Made by a program: the position numbers and the translations under genes. Below the pieces are notes generated by a model. It was not told where the DNA came from and ran no database searches. It was given only the letters and a program-made list of their open reading frames with translations. A stretch of DNA of 64,000 nucleotides from DATGMS01 sp035303945 (lineage in GTDB: Bacteria > Bacteroidota > Bacteroidia > Cytophagales > Cyclobacteriaceae). Where the stretch lies: contig DATGQZ010000014.1 of NCBI GenBank assembly GCA_035303945.1, forward strand, positions 1 to 64,000, written 5' to 3'. This document shows positions 7,022 to 14,799 of the stretch, piece after piece; positions within the stretch are counted from its first letter, which is position 1; each line of letters starts with the position of its first letter.

Positions 7022-9370
7022 ATGGAAGATAAAAAACGCCAAAAACTCCAGGAAGAGGAGAAAGTAGAAAAAGCAAAAGCCCTGCGCATGATGCTGTTAA
7101 GAATCGGCGCCATTGTAATCATCGGAATGGTGGTCATTTTTTTATTTTTTGATTCATCTACCTTTGGCAAATTTGGTAAAGCGGTGGTGGTTGTTACCGC
7201 CCTCTGCATGATATATGGAGTAGTTGCGCGATACCTCTCTTACAGTGTGGACCGCAGAATGTGGAAGGGCAATCCCTATCACAATTTTTTCTTCCGGGGC
7301 ACGGCGGTGCTTACGATGGTATTGACCTTATTGGGTGTGGTAGGTGCCTTTTTTGTTTATGTGGAGCATGACAATCTTTTTCAGGCAGTTGGCTTAGTGA
7401 CCTCCATCATATGGATTGGCGCCTTCTTGATGTATTTTATGTGGGCAGTGTACCACTATAATATTAACTATGGCATAACAGACGAGGATTGGGATAAGAT
7501 CTATAAAGCCCAAGGTAGATTTAAACGCGGGCTGCCTGTAAGGGAGAGTGAGCTGGAGGCCCCTAGGCAAAATCCTTACCGAAGCCAGACTTTCGGGCTA
7601 CCGCCCGGCACGGTTAGAGGAATGATTGCCTTCACCCTGTTGATTGGAGGCATGTCACTGTTGATCGTTAGCTTTGGAACTGAATATTCAGGAGCAGAAC
7701 TCGCCCTGGTGCGGCAACAATTTGAGTTTTTTGAAACTGCATTTTTGATGATGATCGCCTTTTACTTTGGCGATAAATCCCTCCGGTACCTGAAGGACCG
7801 CTGGGTGGATCCTAACCGCCGTGCCGGTGACAACAGCGCTCGCGCAAAACAAAGTCCCGAAGGCAGCCCTACATTGCAGTACGTTGAAGAGCCTTTAGAC
7901 GAGGTGTACATGGACAACAAGGAGCTGTTTAAGGAAGAAGTAAAATATGCGCTGACCCATGATATACCTCCCCCCTCTCCTGCAGCAAACCCATTAGCAA
8001 GCGCTTCATTTCTGACTTTTGCCGGTGCGCCAGCAGAAACAGAATTTGTGCAGATCAGGGACAATACCCATGAGAAGGTACTTAGCGACGAGTTTATCAA
8101 AGACACATTGGAAGAGTTGAGAACCAAGCAGAATATCCACCTCTCCCTTCCCGTGGTCAAAGCCATTGTTGCAGTAGAGTCAGCAGGCCGAGGACATCTT
8201 GCGGATGGCCGTCCAAAAATCCTGTTTGAGGGCCATAAATTTTGGTTTTGGCTGCAGCAATTTGGGAAGGACCCACAGGCGCTCCGCAAGGAGTTTCCAC
8301 ACATTATTTACGAAAAATGGACCAAGGAATTTTATTTTGGCGGTGCTAGTGAATATCAGCGACTTGAGACAGCCAAAAGCATTGACTATAAGGCAGCCAT
8401 TTATGCCACATCTTGGGGCTTGTTTCAGATACTTGGAGAAAATCTTGAAAATAATATCAAAGGAAGAAACTACAGGGACGCCTCCGACTTCGAAGAAAAA
8501 CAGCATGAATCTGAAGAATACCATTTTCTGGATTTCTTGGAATTTATCAAAACCAAAAAGGTCAGAGGAAAGGCGCTTATCTACTACGTGTCAGAGATCA
8601 ATGGAGGCAATTACGATTGGGAAGCTTTCGCCTACGGCTACAATGGCAGCGGTTACAAAGCCAATCAATATGATGTCAAATTGCGCACGGCTTACCAAAA
8701 ATTCAGCAGGGAGCTTGCGAGGTCTGCGACAGGCTGGATTCCAATTATTGATGCCGGCCATGGCGGTATTGTAGATGGTCGATATGTGACGCCGGGTAAG
8801 CAATACAAGTTTAACGATGGGACGGTGATTTATGAAGGTGTGGTGAATAGAGCTATTGGAAAGTTATTAGCAGAAATGCTAACAAGGGCAGGCATACCTT
8901 ATCTGCAGACTACCTTGGAAACAGAAGCAGATATAAGTCTGACCGAAAGGGTGTCTATTGCCAATAATTTCTTTAGAAATAACCAATCCTGCTATCTGCT
9001 GTCTATCCATAGCAACGCGGCATCAGACAGCTCCGAAGGCAATGGCAACAAAGCCTCTGGTTTTGAGATCTACACAAGCATAGGTCTCACAAAGAGCGAC
9101 GAATTGGCTGGCATTGCTGCTAAATGGTATAAAAAGCTTTTCCCAGAATTTCCTTTTAGGGAAACAAAAACGGATGGTGGCGAGTATAGAAACAAGGAAG
9201 CATCTTTTGTGGTATTGACTAAAACCATTTGTCCTGCGTTTCTGGTGGAAAACCTTTTCTATGATAATCCGGATGAAGCAAAATTCCTGTTAAGCCCTAT
9301 GGGTCAACAGCGAATAGCAGCCTGTCTCTTTGAAATTGTGAAGGAAATTTACGCTACTGTTAAGCTTTGA
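7022..9370 (+). CDS. Six-TM protein with N-acetylmuramidase and N-acetylmuramoyl-L-alanine amidase domains
   Basis: A 782-residue fusion. A charged N-terminus (about 22 residues, K/E-rich) is followed by six predicted TM helices within residues 23-258; the fifth and sixth follow a GLPPGTVRGMIAF motif and end FYFGDKS. After a disordered linker comes an N-acetylmuramidase domain of the phage-endolysin type (DUF3380-like) from about residue 375: VKAIVAVESAGRG with probable catalytic Glu384, then KILFEGHKFW and ATSWGLFQILG. A zinc amidase (Amidase_3) follows from about 572: IIDAGHGG, a Glu in VIYEGVVNRA and LSIHSNAAS as metal ligands, and the catalytic Glu in PAFLVENLF. Both catalytic sets look intact. 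By the positive-inside rule the enzymatic half lies in the cytoplasm, which is odd for a wall hydrolase. It is the second gene of a four-gene operon. Confidence 0.85.
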   Translation: MEDKKRQKLQEEEKVEKAKALRMMLLRIGAIVIIGMVVIFLFFDSSTFGKFGKAVVVVTALCMIYGVVARYLSYSVDRRMWKGNPYHNFFFRGTAVLTMVLTLLGVVGAFFVYVEHDNLFQAVGLVTSIIWIGAFLMYFMWAVYHYNINYGITDEDWDKIYKAQGRFKRGLPVRESELEAPRQNPYRSQTFGLPPGTVRGMIAFTLLIGGMSLLIVSFGTEYSGAELALVRQQFEFFETAFLMMIAFYFGDKSLRYLKDRWVDPNRRAGDNSARAKQSPEGSPTLQYVEEPLDEVYMDNKELFKEEVKYALTHDIPPPSPAANPLASASFLTFAGAPAETEFVQIRDNTHEKVLSDEFIKDTLEELRTKQNIHLSLPVVKAIVAVESAGRGHLADGRPKILFEGHKFWFWLQQFGKDPQALRKEFPHIIYEKWTKEFYFGGASEYQRLETAKSIDYKAAIYATSWGLFQILGENLENNIKGRNYRDASDFEEKQHESEEYHFLDFLEFIKTKKVRGKALIYYVSEINGGNYDWEAFAYGYNGSGYKANQYDVKLRTAYQKFSRELARSATGWIPIIDAGHGGIVDGRYVTPGKQYKFNDGTVIYEGVVNRAIGKLLAEMLTRAGIPYLQTTLETEADISLTERVSIANNFFRNNQSCYLLSIHSNAASDSSEGNGNKASGFEIYTSIGLTKSDELAGIAAKWYKKLFPEFPFRETKTDGGEYRNKEASFVVLTKTICPAFLVENLFYDNPDEAKFLLSPMGQQRIAACLFEIVKEIYATVKL

Positions 9371-9372
9371 TC

Positions 9373-10002
9373 ATGAAATGCATGGAACGGCCGCCTTTTG
9401 TGATGATGCTGCTTGTAGTCATCAATCTTTCTTTGCTTTTAGCCTGTAAGCAAGAAGATCGCGCTTTGGTAGTGGGTAAAATACAATCCGCAGCCGATTT
9501 GGTAACCACCGAGTTTACCATAGACAAGGTAGTATTTGGTACAAAAACCAAAAACCTCATGTGGTTTAAATTTAGTGAAGCGCAATTCCTAGCCTACTCA
9601 CAGGCCAAAGTAAAAACAGGCATTGATCTGTCAAAAATTAAGGAAGAAGACATCGTCATTTCTGGTGACAAAATAGAGCTGAAGTTACCTCCTATTGAGG
9701 TAGTCAACTTTTCCTATCCGCCAAGCAGTTTCTCGGAAGACTCCCTTATTTCCGATCCAAAGGTATTTTTAACCACCATCAACCTCGAAGATCAAGAGGA
9801 ATTTTTTCGACTTGCGGAATTGGATATCAGGAGTAACCTACAGTATATGGGTATGGTCAAGACCAGTCAAACCCACACCCGGCAGATGTTTCAGGTGTTG
9901 CTCAGCTCCTTGGGTTATCGGGAGATTTATATCAGCTTCGAAAGTGATGCATTGCTTATACCTCAAGTTAGGCTACTAGAGCCTATAGAAGGACCAAAAT
10001 AA
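9373..10002 (+). CDS. DUF4230 domain lipoprotein
   Basis: A 209-residue protein with a lipoprotein signal peptide (hydrophobic stretch ending LSLLLAC) followed by a DUF4230-type domain. The domain pattern is visible as ADLVTTEFTIDKVV, then VKTGIDLSKIKEEDIVI, IELKLPPIEVV and a C-terminal LLSSLGYREIYISF. DUF4230 is a conserved family of unknown function. The frame is open back to a TTG at 9367 overlapping the previous stop, but the ATG at 9373, two bases after the upstream stop codon, gives a normal signal peptide and is preferred. Its place between the lysin gene and a second, membrane-anchored DUF4230-like gene suggests that the two DUF4230 proteins work together in the periplasm. That is inference. 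Confidence 0.8.
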   Translation: MKCMERPPFVMMLLVVINLSLLLACKQEDRALVVGKIQSAADLVTTEFTIDKVVFGTKTKNLMWFKFSEAQFLAYSQAKVKTGIDLSKIKEEDIVISGDKIELKLPPIEVVNFSYPPSSFSEDSLISDPKVFLTTINLEDQEEFFRLAELDIRSNLQYMGMVKTSQTHTRQMFQVLLSSLGYREIYISFESDALLIPQVRLLEPIEGPK

Positions 10003-10006
10003 TCGT

Positions 10007-12106
10007 ATGATAGGCTTACTTCTCAAAAACTGGAAATGGATAGTAGATATCATCTTGGTTATCGCCTTGGTGTTGTTGCTATTTATTTGGAATCCATTTG
10101 GACTCTTTGGAGGAGGACTAAAACTTAGTCCCACAGCCAATCTGGTGACCCAAATTAAAGATATGGGCCAAATCGTTACTTCTGAATATTATGGAGAAGT
10201 CATTGCCTCTATTGAAGAGTCGAAGGTCAATTATTTGGAAGAAGAAGCAGTTGCTGAGAAAGCAAGTCTGTTATACGATCGGCTCTACGAGGCAATGGAT
10301 TTTCTTTGCGATTTCCAACAGCAGCCAGTGGATGTCAGAGAAGCCAGCTTCACCGCAGGAAGCACGCGAGATAAAAAGAAAATCATCAAAGCCGATGTGA
10401 GCAGAAGGAACATTGTGGAAAAACTAAACTACCACGGTTTGCTTGAGGATTTTTCCTACGAGCCACTTTATGCGGATGTCTTAGCGTTTATCTGGAGCAA
10501 TTCACCAGACAACAACAACTGGAAGGGCAATTCACGTCAAAAGGAAGAAGCCTTGCTGATAGTTTATCAAAGAGCAGAGAAAAATCAGAATCAGGATTTT
10601 CAAAGACAGCGCTTTATAGAGTTCTATTACACAAACAAGTTGGAGCGGCTTCCAAAGAAAGAAAGCAAAAAGCGCCTTGCGATGGTGGGCCGCGGCTGGG
10701 TGAAAGCCGGCTTTGACTTTTCGACGCTCGACAACAGCAACTTCTATATCAATGAAGATGCTGGAGAGGTACATTTTTTTGGGCTTTCCGCCACCATTCT
10801 TAATTCCGACATCAACCCTTGGTTTATCCCCGAGAAAGGAATTCCGGGCTTCGAGATTCTAGACTACAATGGAAAGGTTGATTTTAAAGATGCACGCACA
10901 CTGAAACTATATTGTATAGATAAACTTGTATTTAAGGCACATGAAGCTGACATTATTAAAAATGCGGAAATCCACGGGGCAGAAATACTCCGCAATATTT
11001 TCTCGCTTCTGACCCAGAAAGAAATTAAGAAAGTTTTCTTTCACCATGATGATATCATTCGGCTTTCCAAAACCATCGCAGAAGATGCATATATAAGCTA
11101 TTATGAAGCTGCATTGTTAGATTCCGTGATAAAAGAAGAATATCACATCATCGATTCATTGCTTAATACCCGGGTAAACAGTTATAAAAACATTCAGCTG
11201 GCTAAACATCGGCAGGAGAATATTCAACGGATCTCCGCGATGCTATCTCATCTGCCGTTTGAAAATTCCCCGGGGACGTACAACCCGTTTTCAAGATTGG
11301 CCTATGAAATTGCTCAAGATTCCATCATTGACCAAAAGGAGATGGATCAAATAGCATCCTTACGGGCAAGTGGTTCTCAGACAGCCAAATCAGATAGTGT
11401 AGTACCGAAGGATAGCTTACAATATGCAGCAGATTACAATAATTTGATAAAATCCCTATTCCAGTACAGGGTAAAAGTAGGGACAGCTAAAGACACGACT
11501 TTAACTAAGGAGGAATTCGCAGATGCATTTGTACGCACACACCATGTTTTGAACTATCAATCGGATCAAGGAGATAAGCTAACGGCCACCTACTTCGTCC
11601 AGGATACCAAGGACGAGCTGTTGTATGAGCTTTTATATCCTTATTGCTGGACAGCATCCGCCGCAGCTGTCAAAATAACCGTGGATTCCCTGCCCGTTCG
11701 ATTATTGGACTCCATACCTTTATCCCCAGAAAAAACTGTATTTTTCTTGACCACCCCAAGTCCTCACCTCAAGGTGGTAAATATTCCTTTGGATCAGTGG
11801 ATGGAACCGCTCCTGCTTAAGGAGATTCCTGTTGCTCAACATATGTGGATTTCGTCCAATCTCGCTATCGTTAGAGCCAAAGGGATTTCCGGCGAATCTA
11901 AAAAAGACATTTCGTATTTTACTGCTCAGCAGTCAGGAGAGTTAGAGCGATTTATCGGGGACCTTTTAAGTCATTATGAGCAAAGTAATAAAATTGGCCC
12001 GGTAGTCCGGGCCAGCAATTGGGTAACCGCGAAATTTGAAAACAATACTTCGCTACCGGAATGGCTTACAAAGGTTAAAACGAAGCTTTTCAGCCGATGG
12101 GACTAA
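10007..12106 (+). CDS. Large membrane-anchored protein with DUF4230-like regions
   Basis: A 699-residue protein with one N-terminal TM helix (residues about 11-30, IVDIILVIALVLLLFIW) and a long extracytoplasmic part. NLVTQIKDMGQIVTSEYYG just after the membrane and, much later, GRGWVKAGFDFSTL with ILRNIFSLLTQKEIKKVFF resemble the first and second halves of DUF4230 separated by an insertion of about 140 residues. I regard this as probable but not certain. The C-terminal 350 residues are mostly helical and charged with no motif I recognise. It starts 4 bp after the lipoprotein gene stop, so the two are surely co-transcribed. Its stop codon overlaps that of a convergent small gene. Pairing of an inner-membrane bitopic protein with a lipoprotein could span the periplasm. 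Confidence 0.72.
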   Translation: MIGLLLKNWKWIVDIILVIALVLLLFIWNPFGLFGGGLKLSPTANLVTQIKDMGQIVTSEYYGEVIASIEESKVNYLEEEAVAEKASLLYDRLYEAMDFLCDFQQQPVDVREASFTAGSTRDKKKIIKADVSRRNIVEKLNYHGLLEDFSYEPLYADVLAFIWSNSPDNNNWKGNSRQKEEALLIVYQRAEKNQNQDFQRQRFIEFYYTNKLERLPKKESKKRLAMVGRGWVKAGFDFSTLDNSNFYINEDAGEVHFFGLSATILNSDINPWFIPEKGIPGFEILDYNGKVDFKDARTLKLYCIDKLVFKAHEADIIKNAEIHGAEILRNIFSLLTQKEIKKVFFHHDDIIRLSKTIAEDAYISYYEAALLDSVIKEEYHIIDSLLNTRVNSYKNIQLAKHRQENIQRISAMLSHLPFENSPGTYNPFSRLAYEIAQDSIIDQKEMDQIASLRASGSQTAKSDSVVPKDSLQYAADYNNLIKSLFQYRVKVGTAKDTTLTKEEFADAFVRTHHVLNYQSDQGDKLTATYFVQDTKDELLYELLYPYCWTASAAAVKITVDSLPVRLLDSIPLSPEKTVFFLTTPSPHLKVVNIPLDQWMEPLLLKEIPVAQHMWISSNLAIVRAKGISGESKKDISYFTAQQSGELERFIGDLLSHYEQSNKIGPVVRASNWVTAKFENNTSLPEWLTKVKTKLFSRWD

Positions 12107-12222
12107 CTACATTGGCCTAGCAAAAACCATATAAGGGCAAAAACGATTATTGTACCGAAACAGCCGCCGCCTAACTTATATGCGCCGTATCCTGCGATTA
12201 ATCCCCGGAATAAATTGTTCAT
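12103..12222 (-). CDS. Small 39-residue membrane peptide
   Basis: A short frame with an ATG read from 12222: MNNLFRGLIAGYGAYKLGGG, then CFGTIIVFALIWFLLGQCS. It has a glycine-rich amphipathic start, a single TM helix and two cysteines. Peptides with this plan (xLGGGCxGTIIxFxLIxxLLG) recur in Bacteroidota genomes as far as I recall; the function is unknown. The stop codon (12103-12105) overlaps the TAA of the convergent DUF4230-like gene (12104-12106). It could be a stress or envelope peptide, but nothing in the sequence decides that. Composition and hydrophobic periodicity make a chance frame unlikely. Confidence 0.65.
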   Translation of the reverse strand: MNNLFRGLIAGYGAYKLGGGCFGTIIVFALIWFLLGQCS

Positions 12223-12347
12223 AGTGGTTGTTATTAATGGAAGAAAGATTTGCGATCTTCAGACCAACAATCGTGCTAATTCTTGCTCAAACCCAATTAG
12301 AAGGCCCTTTAATGATGGAAATCTGTAAAAACAAATCTGCAATTGCA

Positions 12348-12379
12348 TTGAAACTTTAATAACTTGCACCTATCTTTAG
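12348..12379 (+). promoter_or_regulatory. Candidate promoter of the Gfo/Idh/MocA gene
   Basis: TTG at 12348-12350, a 20-bp spacer, then TATCTTTA at 12371-12378. This fits the Bacteroidota -33/-7 pattern (TTG, N19-20, TAnnTTTG) with one mismatch and leaves a leader of about 25 nt before the ATG at 12411. Confidence 0.6.
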
Positions 12380-12410
12380 TTTAATCTAACCATAAATTAA
12401 ATAAAACCCA

Positions 12411-13556
12411 ATGGAGAAAATGAATGTAGCCGTGGTCGGCACAGGTTTTATTGGCCCTGCCCATATCGAGGCTTTGCGTAGGCTGCCACATATCGAGGTA
12501 GTTGGACTTTGTGAAGTGAATCTAGAACTGGCTCAAGCTAAAGCTCAGGTATTAGGCATTCCAAAGGCATATACTTTTGAAGATATGCTGCAGGATGAAA
12601 CCGTGAAGGTGGTACATATATGCACACCCAATTTTTTGCACTATCCACAGGCTAAAGCTGCGTTGTTAGCAGGCAAGCATGTGATCTGTGAAAAGCCACT
12701 GGCAACAAAGATTGAAGAAGCGGAAGAATTGGTAGCTTTAGCAAAGGAAAAAGGCTTGGTAAACGCCATCCACTTCAACTTACGATATTATCCGATGGTT
12801 CGTCAGATGAAGACGATGAGGGAAAACGGAGAACTTGGAGAAATTTATTCCGTGTTAGGCTCATACCTACAGGATTGGCTGTTTTTGCAGACCGACTACA
12901 ACTGGAGGTTGGAACCCGACAAATCAGGGGACTCCCGTGCAATTGCCGATATTGGCTCACACCTCTTGGACATTACTGAATATATCACTGGTTTGAAGAT
13001 TACAGAAGTGATGGCGGACTTTTCTACGGTTCATAAAACCCGGCTTAAACCGCTTAAACCAATTGAAACCTATTCAGGAGCTACCTTACAGGAATCCGAT
13101 TACCAAGAGGTAGAAATCAATACGGAAGACCATGCTTCTGTATTGTTGAGATTTGACAATGGCAACAAAGGATCTGTCACTGTAAGTCAGGTCTCTGCAG
13201 GACGGAAAAATAGATTGAATATAGAAATAGCTGGATCTAAAGCTAATTTTGAGTGGTGCTCTGAAAAACCTAATGAAATGTGGATCGGCAAGCGCGAGAG
13301 TGCCAATCAGCTGTTGATGAGAGACCCAGGGTTGTTTACCAGAGAAGCTGCCGCTTTGATCAGCTTTCCCGGTGGGCATAATGAAGGTTTCCCTGACACC
13401 TCTAAGCAGCTGTTTAAGGAAGTATATGCCGCTGTACGCGAAGGCAAACAGCCAGAAAACCCATCCTTTCCAACTTTCGCGGACGGTTTGAGAGAACTGA
13501 TTATTTGTGAAAGAATTATCGAAAGCCACAGAAAACAGGCTTGGGTAAAAATCTGA
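12411..13556 (+). CDS. Gfo/Idh/MocA family NAD(P)-dependent oxidoreductase
   Basis: A 381-residue cytoplasmic sugar or inositol dehydrogenase-like enzyme. The Rossmann fold opens with VAVVGTGFIGPAHIEAL (GxGxxG-type), the conserved lysine lies in VICEKPLATK, and the GDSRAIADIGSHLLDI segment carries the Asp/His of the catalytic region. The C-terminal domain is the usual mixed beta sheet. Members oxidise or reduce keto groups of sugars with NAD(P). In genomes of this type they often work with DUF1080/3-keto-sugar enzymes such as those at 50.7-55.4 kb, but this copy is monocistronic and 38 kb away. It has its own candidate promoter and a strong terminator at 13562. The substrate is unknown. Confidence 0.9.
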   Translation: MEKMNVAVVGTGFIGPAHIEALRRLPHIEVVGLCEVNLELAQAKAQVLGIPKAYTFEDMLQDETVKVVHICTPNFLHYPQAKAALLAGKHVICEKPLATKIEEAEELVALAKEKGLVNAIHFNLRYYPMVRQMKTMRENGELGEIYSVLGSYLQDWLFLQTDYNWRLEPDKSGDSRAIADIGSHLLDITEYITGLKITEVMADFSTVHKTRLKPLKPIETYSGATLQESDYQEVEINTEDHASVLLRFDNGNKGSVTVSQVSAGRKNRLNIEIAGSKANFEWCSEKPNEMWIGKRESANQLLMRDPGLFTREAAALISFPGGHNEGFPDTSKQLFKEVYAAVREGKQPENPSFPTFADGLRELIICERIIESHRKQAWVKI

Positions 13557-13561
13557 TTTAT

Positions 13562-13598
13562 AAGAAATCCATGTTTCTCCAAACATGGATTTCTTTTT
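13562..13598 (+). terminator. Rho-independent terminator
   Basis: A 15-bp stem (AAGAAATCCATGTTT and its complement) with a CTCC loop, followed by a short T run. It ends only 10 bp before the next start codon (13608), so the next gene's promoter must overlap this hairpin or it must be partly read through. Confidence 0.88.
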
Positions 13599-13607
13599 AT
13601 ACTTATT

Positions 13608-14090
13608 ATGGAACATATCCGAAAACAACTAAGTCAACAGATCCTTGGCGGCAACGCGTTTAAACCCATAGAAGAGATACTGGAGGAAGTTCCTTTCGAC
13701 AAATTGGGCCAGCAAATTGAAGGGCTTCCCTACACCTTTTGGCAACAGTTTGAACACATTAGGATTACCCAAAGGGATATCCTTGACTACTCCTTAAATC
13801 AAGATTACCGCGAGCTTTCATGGCCCAAAGACTATTGGCCAGAATCTACCGCTCCGGAAAATTCGGAGGAATGGGAACAGCGCAAAGAGGCATTTCTGAG
13901 AGATCGTGAGGCTATGCTCGGTTTAATTCAAAACGTAAATCAAGACCTTTGTGCTGCCTTTGAACATGCACATGGGCATACATTATTTCGAGAAGGTCTA
14001 CTCGTTCTGGAGCATAACGCCTATCACACCGGACAGTTGATGGTTATTTTACGGCTAATTAACCACAACAAAAACAACGGTTCCACGTAA
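13608..14090 (+). CDS. DinB-like four-helix metal-binding protein
   Basis: A 160-residue soluble protein of the DinB/YfiT superfamily. The metal-binding histidine pattern is recognisable: His in FEHIRITQRDIL near residue 48, and two histidines in LEHNAYHTGQL near the C-terminus. The fold is a four-helix bundle with a single metal site. Characterised members include bacillithiol or mycothiol transferases and stress-induced proteins, but most are unassigned, and this one cannot be given a substrate. It is flanked by a terminator upstream and a separate DUF2911 gene 46 bp downstream, so it may share a transcript with the latter. Confidence 0.8.
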   Translation: MEHIRKQLSQQILGGNAFKPIEEILEEVPFDKLGQQIEGLPYTFWQQFEHIRITQRDILDYSLNQDYRELSWPKDYWPESTAPENSEEWEQRKEAFLRDREAMLGLIQNVNQDLCAAFEHAHGHTLFREGLLVLEHNAYHTGQLMVILRLINHNKNNGST

Positions 14091-14136
14091 ATCTGTTTAA
14101 TTTTAGCTATCATAAACTATAAACCTAAAACACAAC

Positions 14137-14646
14137 ATGAAAAACAACCTTTTTTACAAATTTGGGATGCTAGCGCTCAGCTTGATGTTGATCTCCTCAA
14201 TGAGTTATGCTCAAGAAAAAGCCAGCCCCGCTAAAACAGCAGAAGGTACTGTAAACGGTGCCAAGATAAAGATCAATTACAGTAGCCCAGCCGTAAAAGG
14301 AAGGACGATTTGGGGGGATCTTGTACCATTGGGAAAGGTATGGCGGGCAGGAGCCAATGAAGCCACCATATTTGAGACCAACAAGGACATCAAAATCCAA
14401 GGCAAAGAACTGAAAGCCGGTAAATACAGCTTTTACATTATCCCTGGGGAAACAGAAAGCACATTTATTTTCAATAGTCAAACCGGTCAATGGGGAACCC
14501 AATATGATCAAAGCAAGGATGTCTTACGCGTACCGGTAGTCTCTCAGCAGACTTCCAACTTTGAAGAAAGACTGGTATATGAGGTTACCAAAAACGGCTT
14601 CGAAGTGCGATGGGCTGATGGCAAAGGACAGGTCACGATTGAATAA
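14137..14646 (+). CDS. DUF2911 domain secreted protein
   Basis: A 169-residue exported protein with a Sec signal peptide (MKNNLFYKFGMLALSLMLIS, cleavage near SYAQ-E) and a single DUF2911 domain. The family motifs are clear: INYSSPAVKGRTIWG, VPLGKVWRAGANEATIF, LKAGKYSFYIIPG, and FEVRWADGKGQV near the end. DUF2911 proteins are common periplasmic or outer-membrane-facing proteins in Bacteroidota; no activity is established. A hairpin terminator follows 18 bp after the stop codon. Confidence 0.88.
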   Translation: MKNNLFYKFGMLALSLMLISSMSYAQEKASPAKTAEGTVNGAKIKINYSSPAVKGRTIWGDLVPLGKVWRAGANEATIFETNKDIKIQGKELKAGKYSFYIIPGETESTFIFNSQTGQWGTQYDQSKDVLRVPVVSQQTSNFEERLVYEVTKNGFEVRWADGKGQVTIE

Positions 14647-14663
14647 CTTAAACGCATATCATT

Positions 14664-14689
14664 AAAGGTCCTATGGACCTTTTTTTCTT
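14664..14689 (+). terminator. Rho-independent terminator
   Basis: AAAGGTCC, TAT loop, GGACCTTT, continuing into a run of T. It lies just after the DUF2911 stop. Confidence 0.88.
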
Positions 14690-14768
14690 TTATAGCTACT
14701 ATCTCTGCGGTCTATTTATATTCGCTAACGGATTTAGCTTCTGATTAGCGGGGAAAGTTCTCAAGCCT

Positions 14769-14776
14769 TATCTTTG
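14769..14776 (+). promoter_or_regulatory. Candidate -7 box of hrpB
   Basis: TATCTTTG matches TAnnTTTG exactly. It ends 23 bp before the TTG start at 14800, giving an expected leader of about 17 nt. No clear -33 TTG was seen. Confidence 0.5.
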
Positions 14777-14799
14777 CCCCTCACCAATATTTATCAACA

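Noticed and set aside
9367..9372. TTG start for the DUF4230 lipoprotein
   Set aside because: It adds only two residues and overlaps the previous stop; the ATG at 9373 gives a standard lipoprotein signal.
6668..12106. Prophage remnant explanation for the lysin operon
   Set aside because: No integrase, portal, terminase, tail or attachment-site repeats nearby, and base composition by eye is like the neighbours. A host operon is more likely, though a domesticated origin cannot be excluded.
13562..13598. Possible riboswitch or leader of the DinB-like gene
   Set aside because: It is a simple long stem with a 4-nt loop and T run, fully explained as the terminator of the upstream gene.
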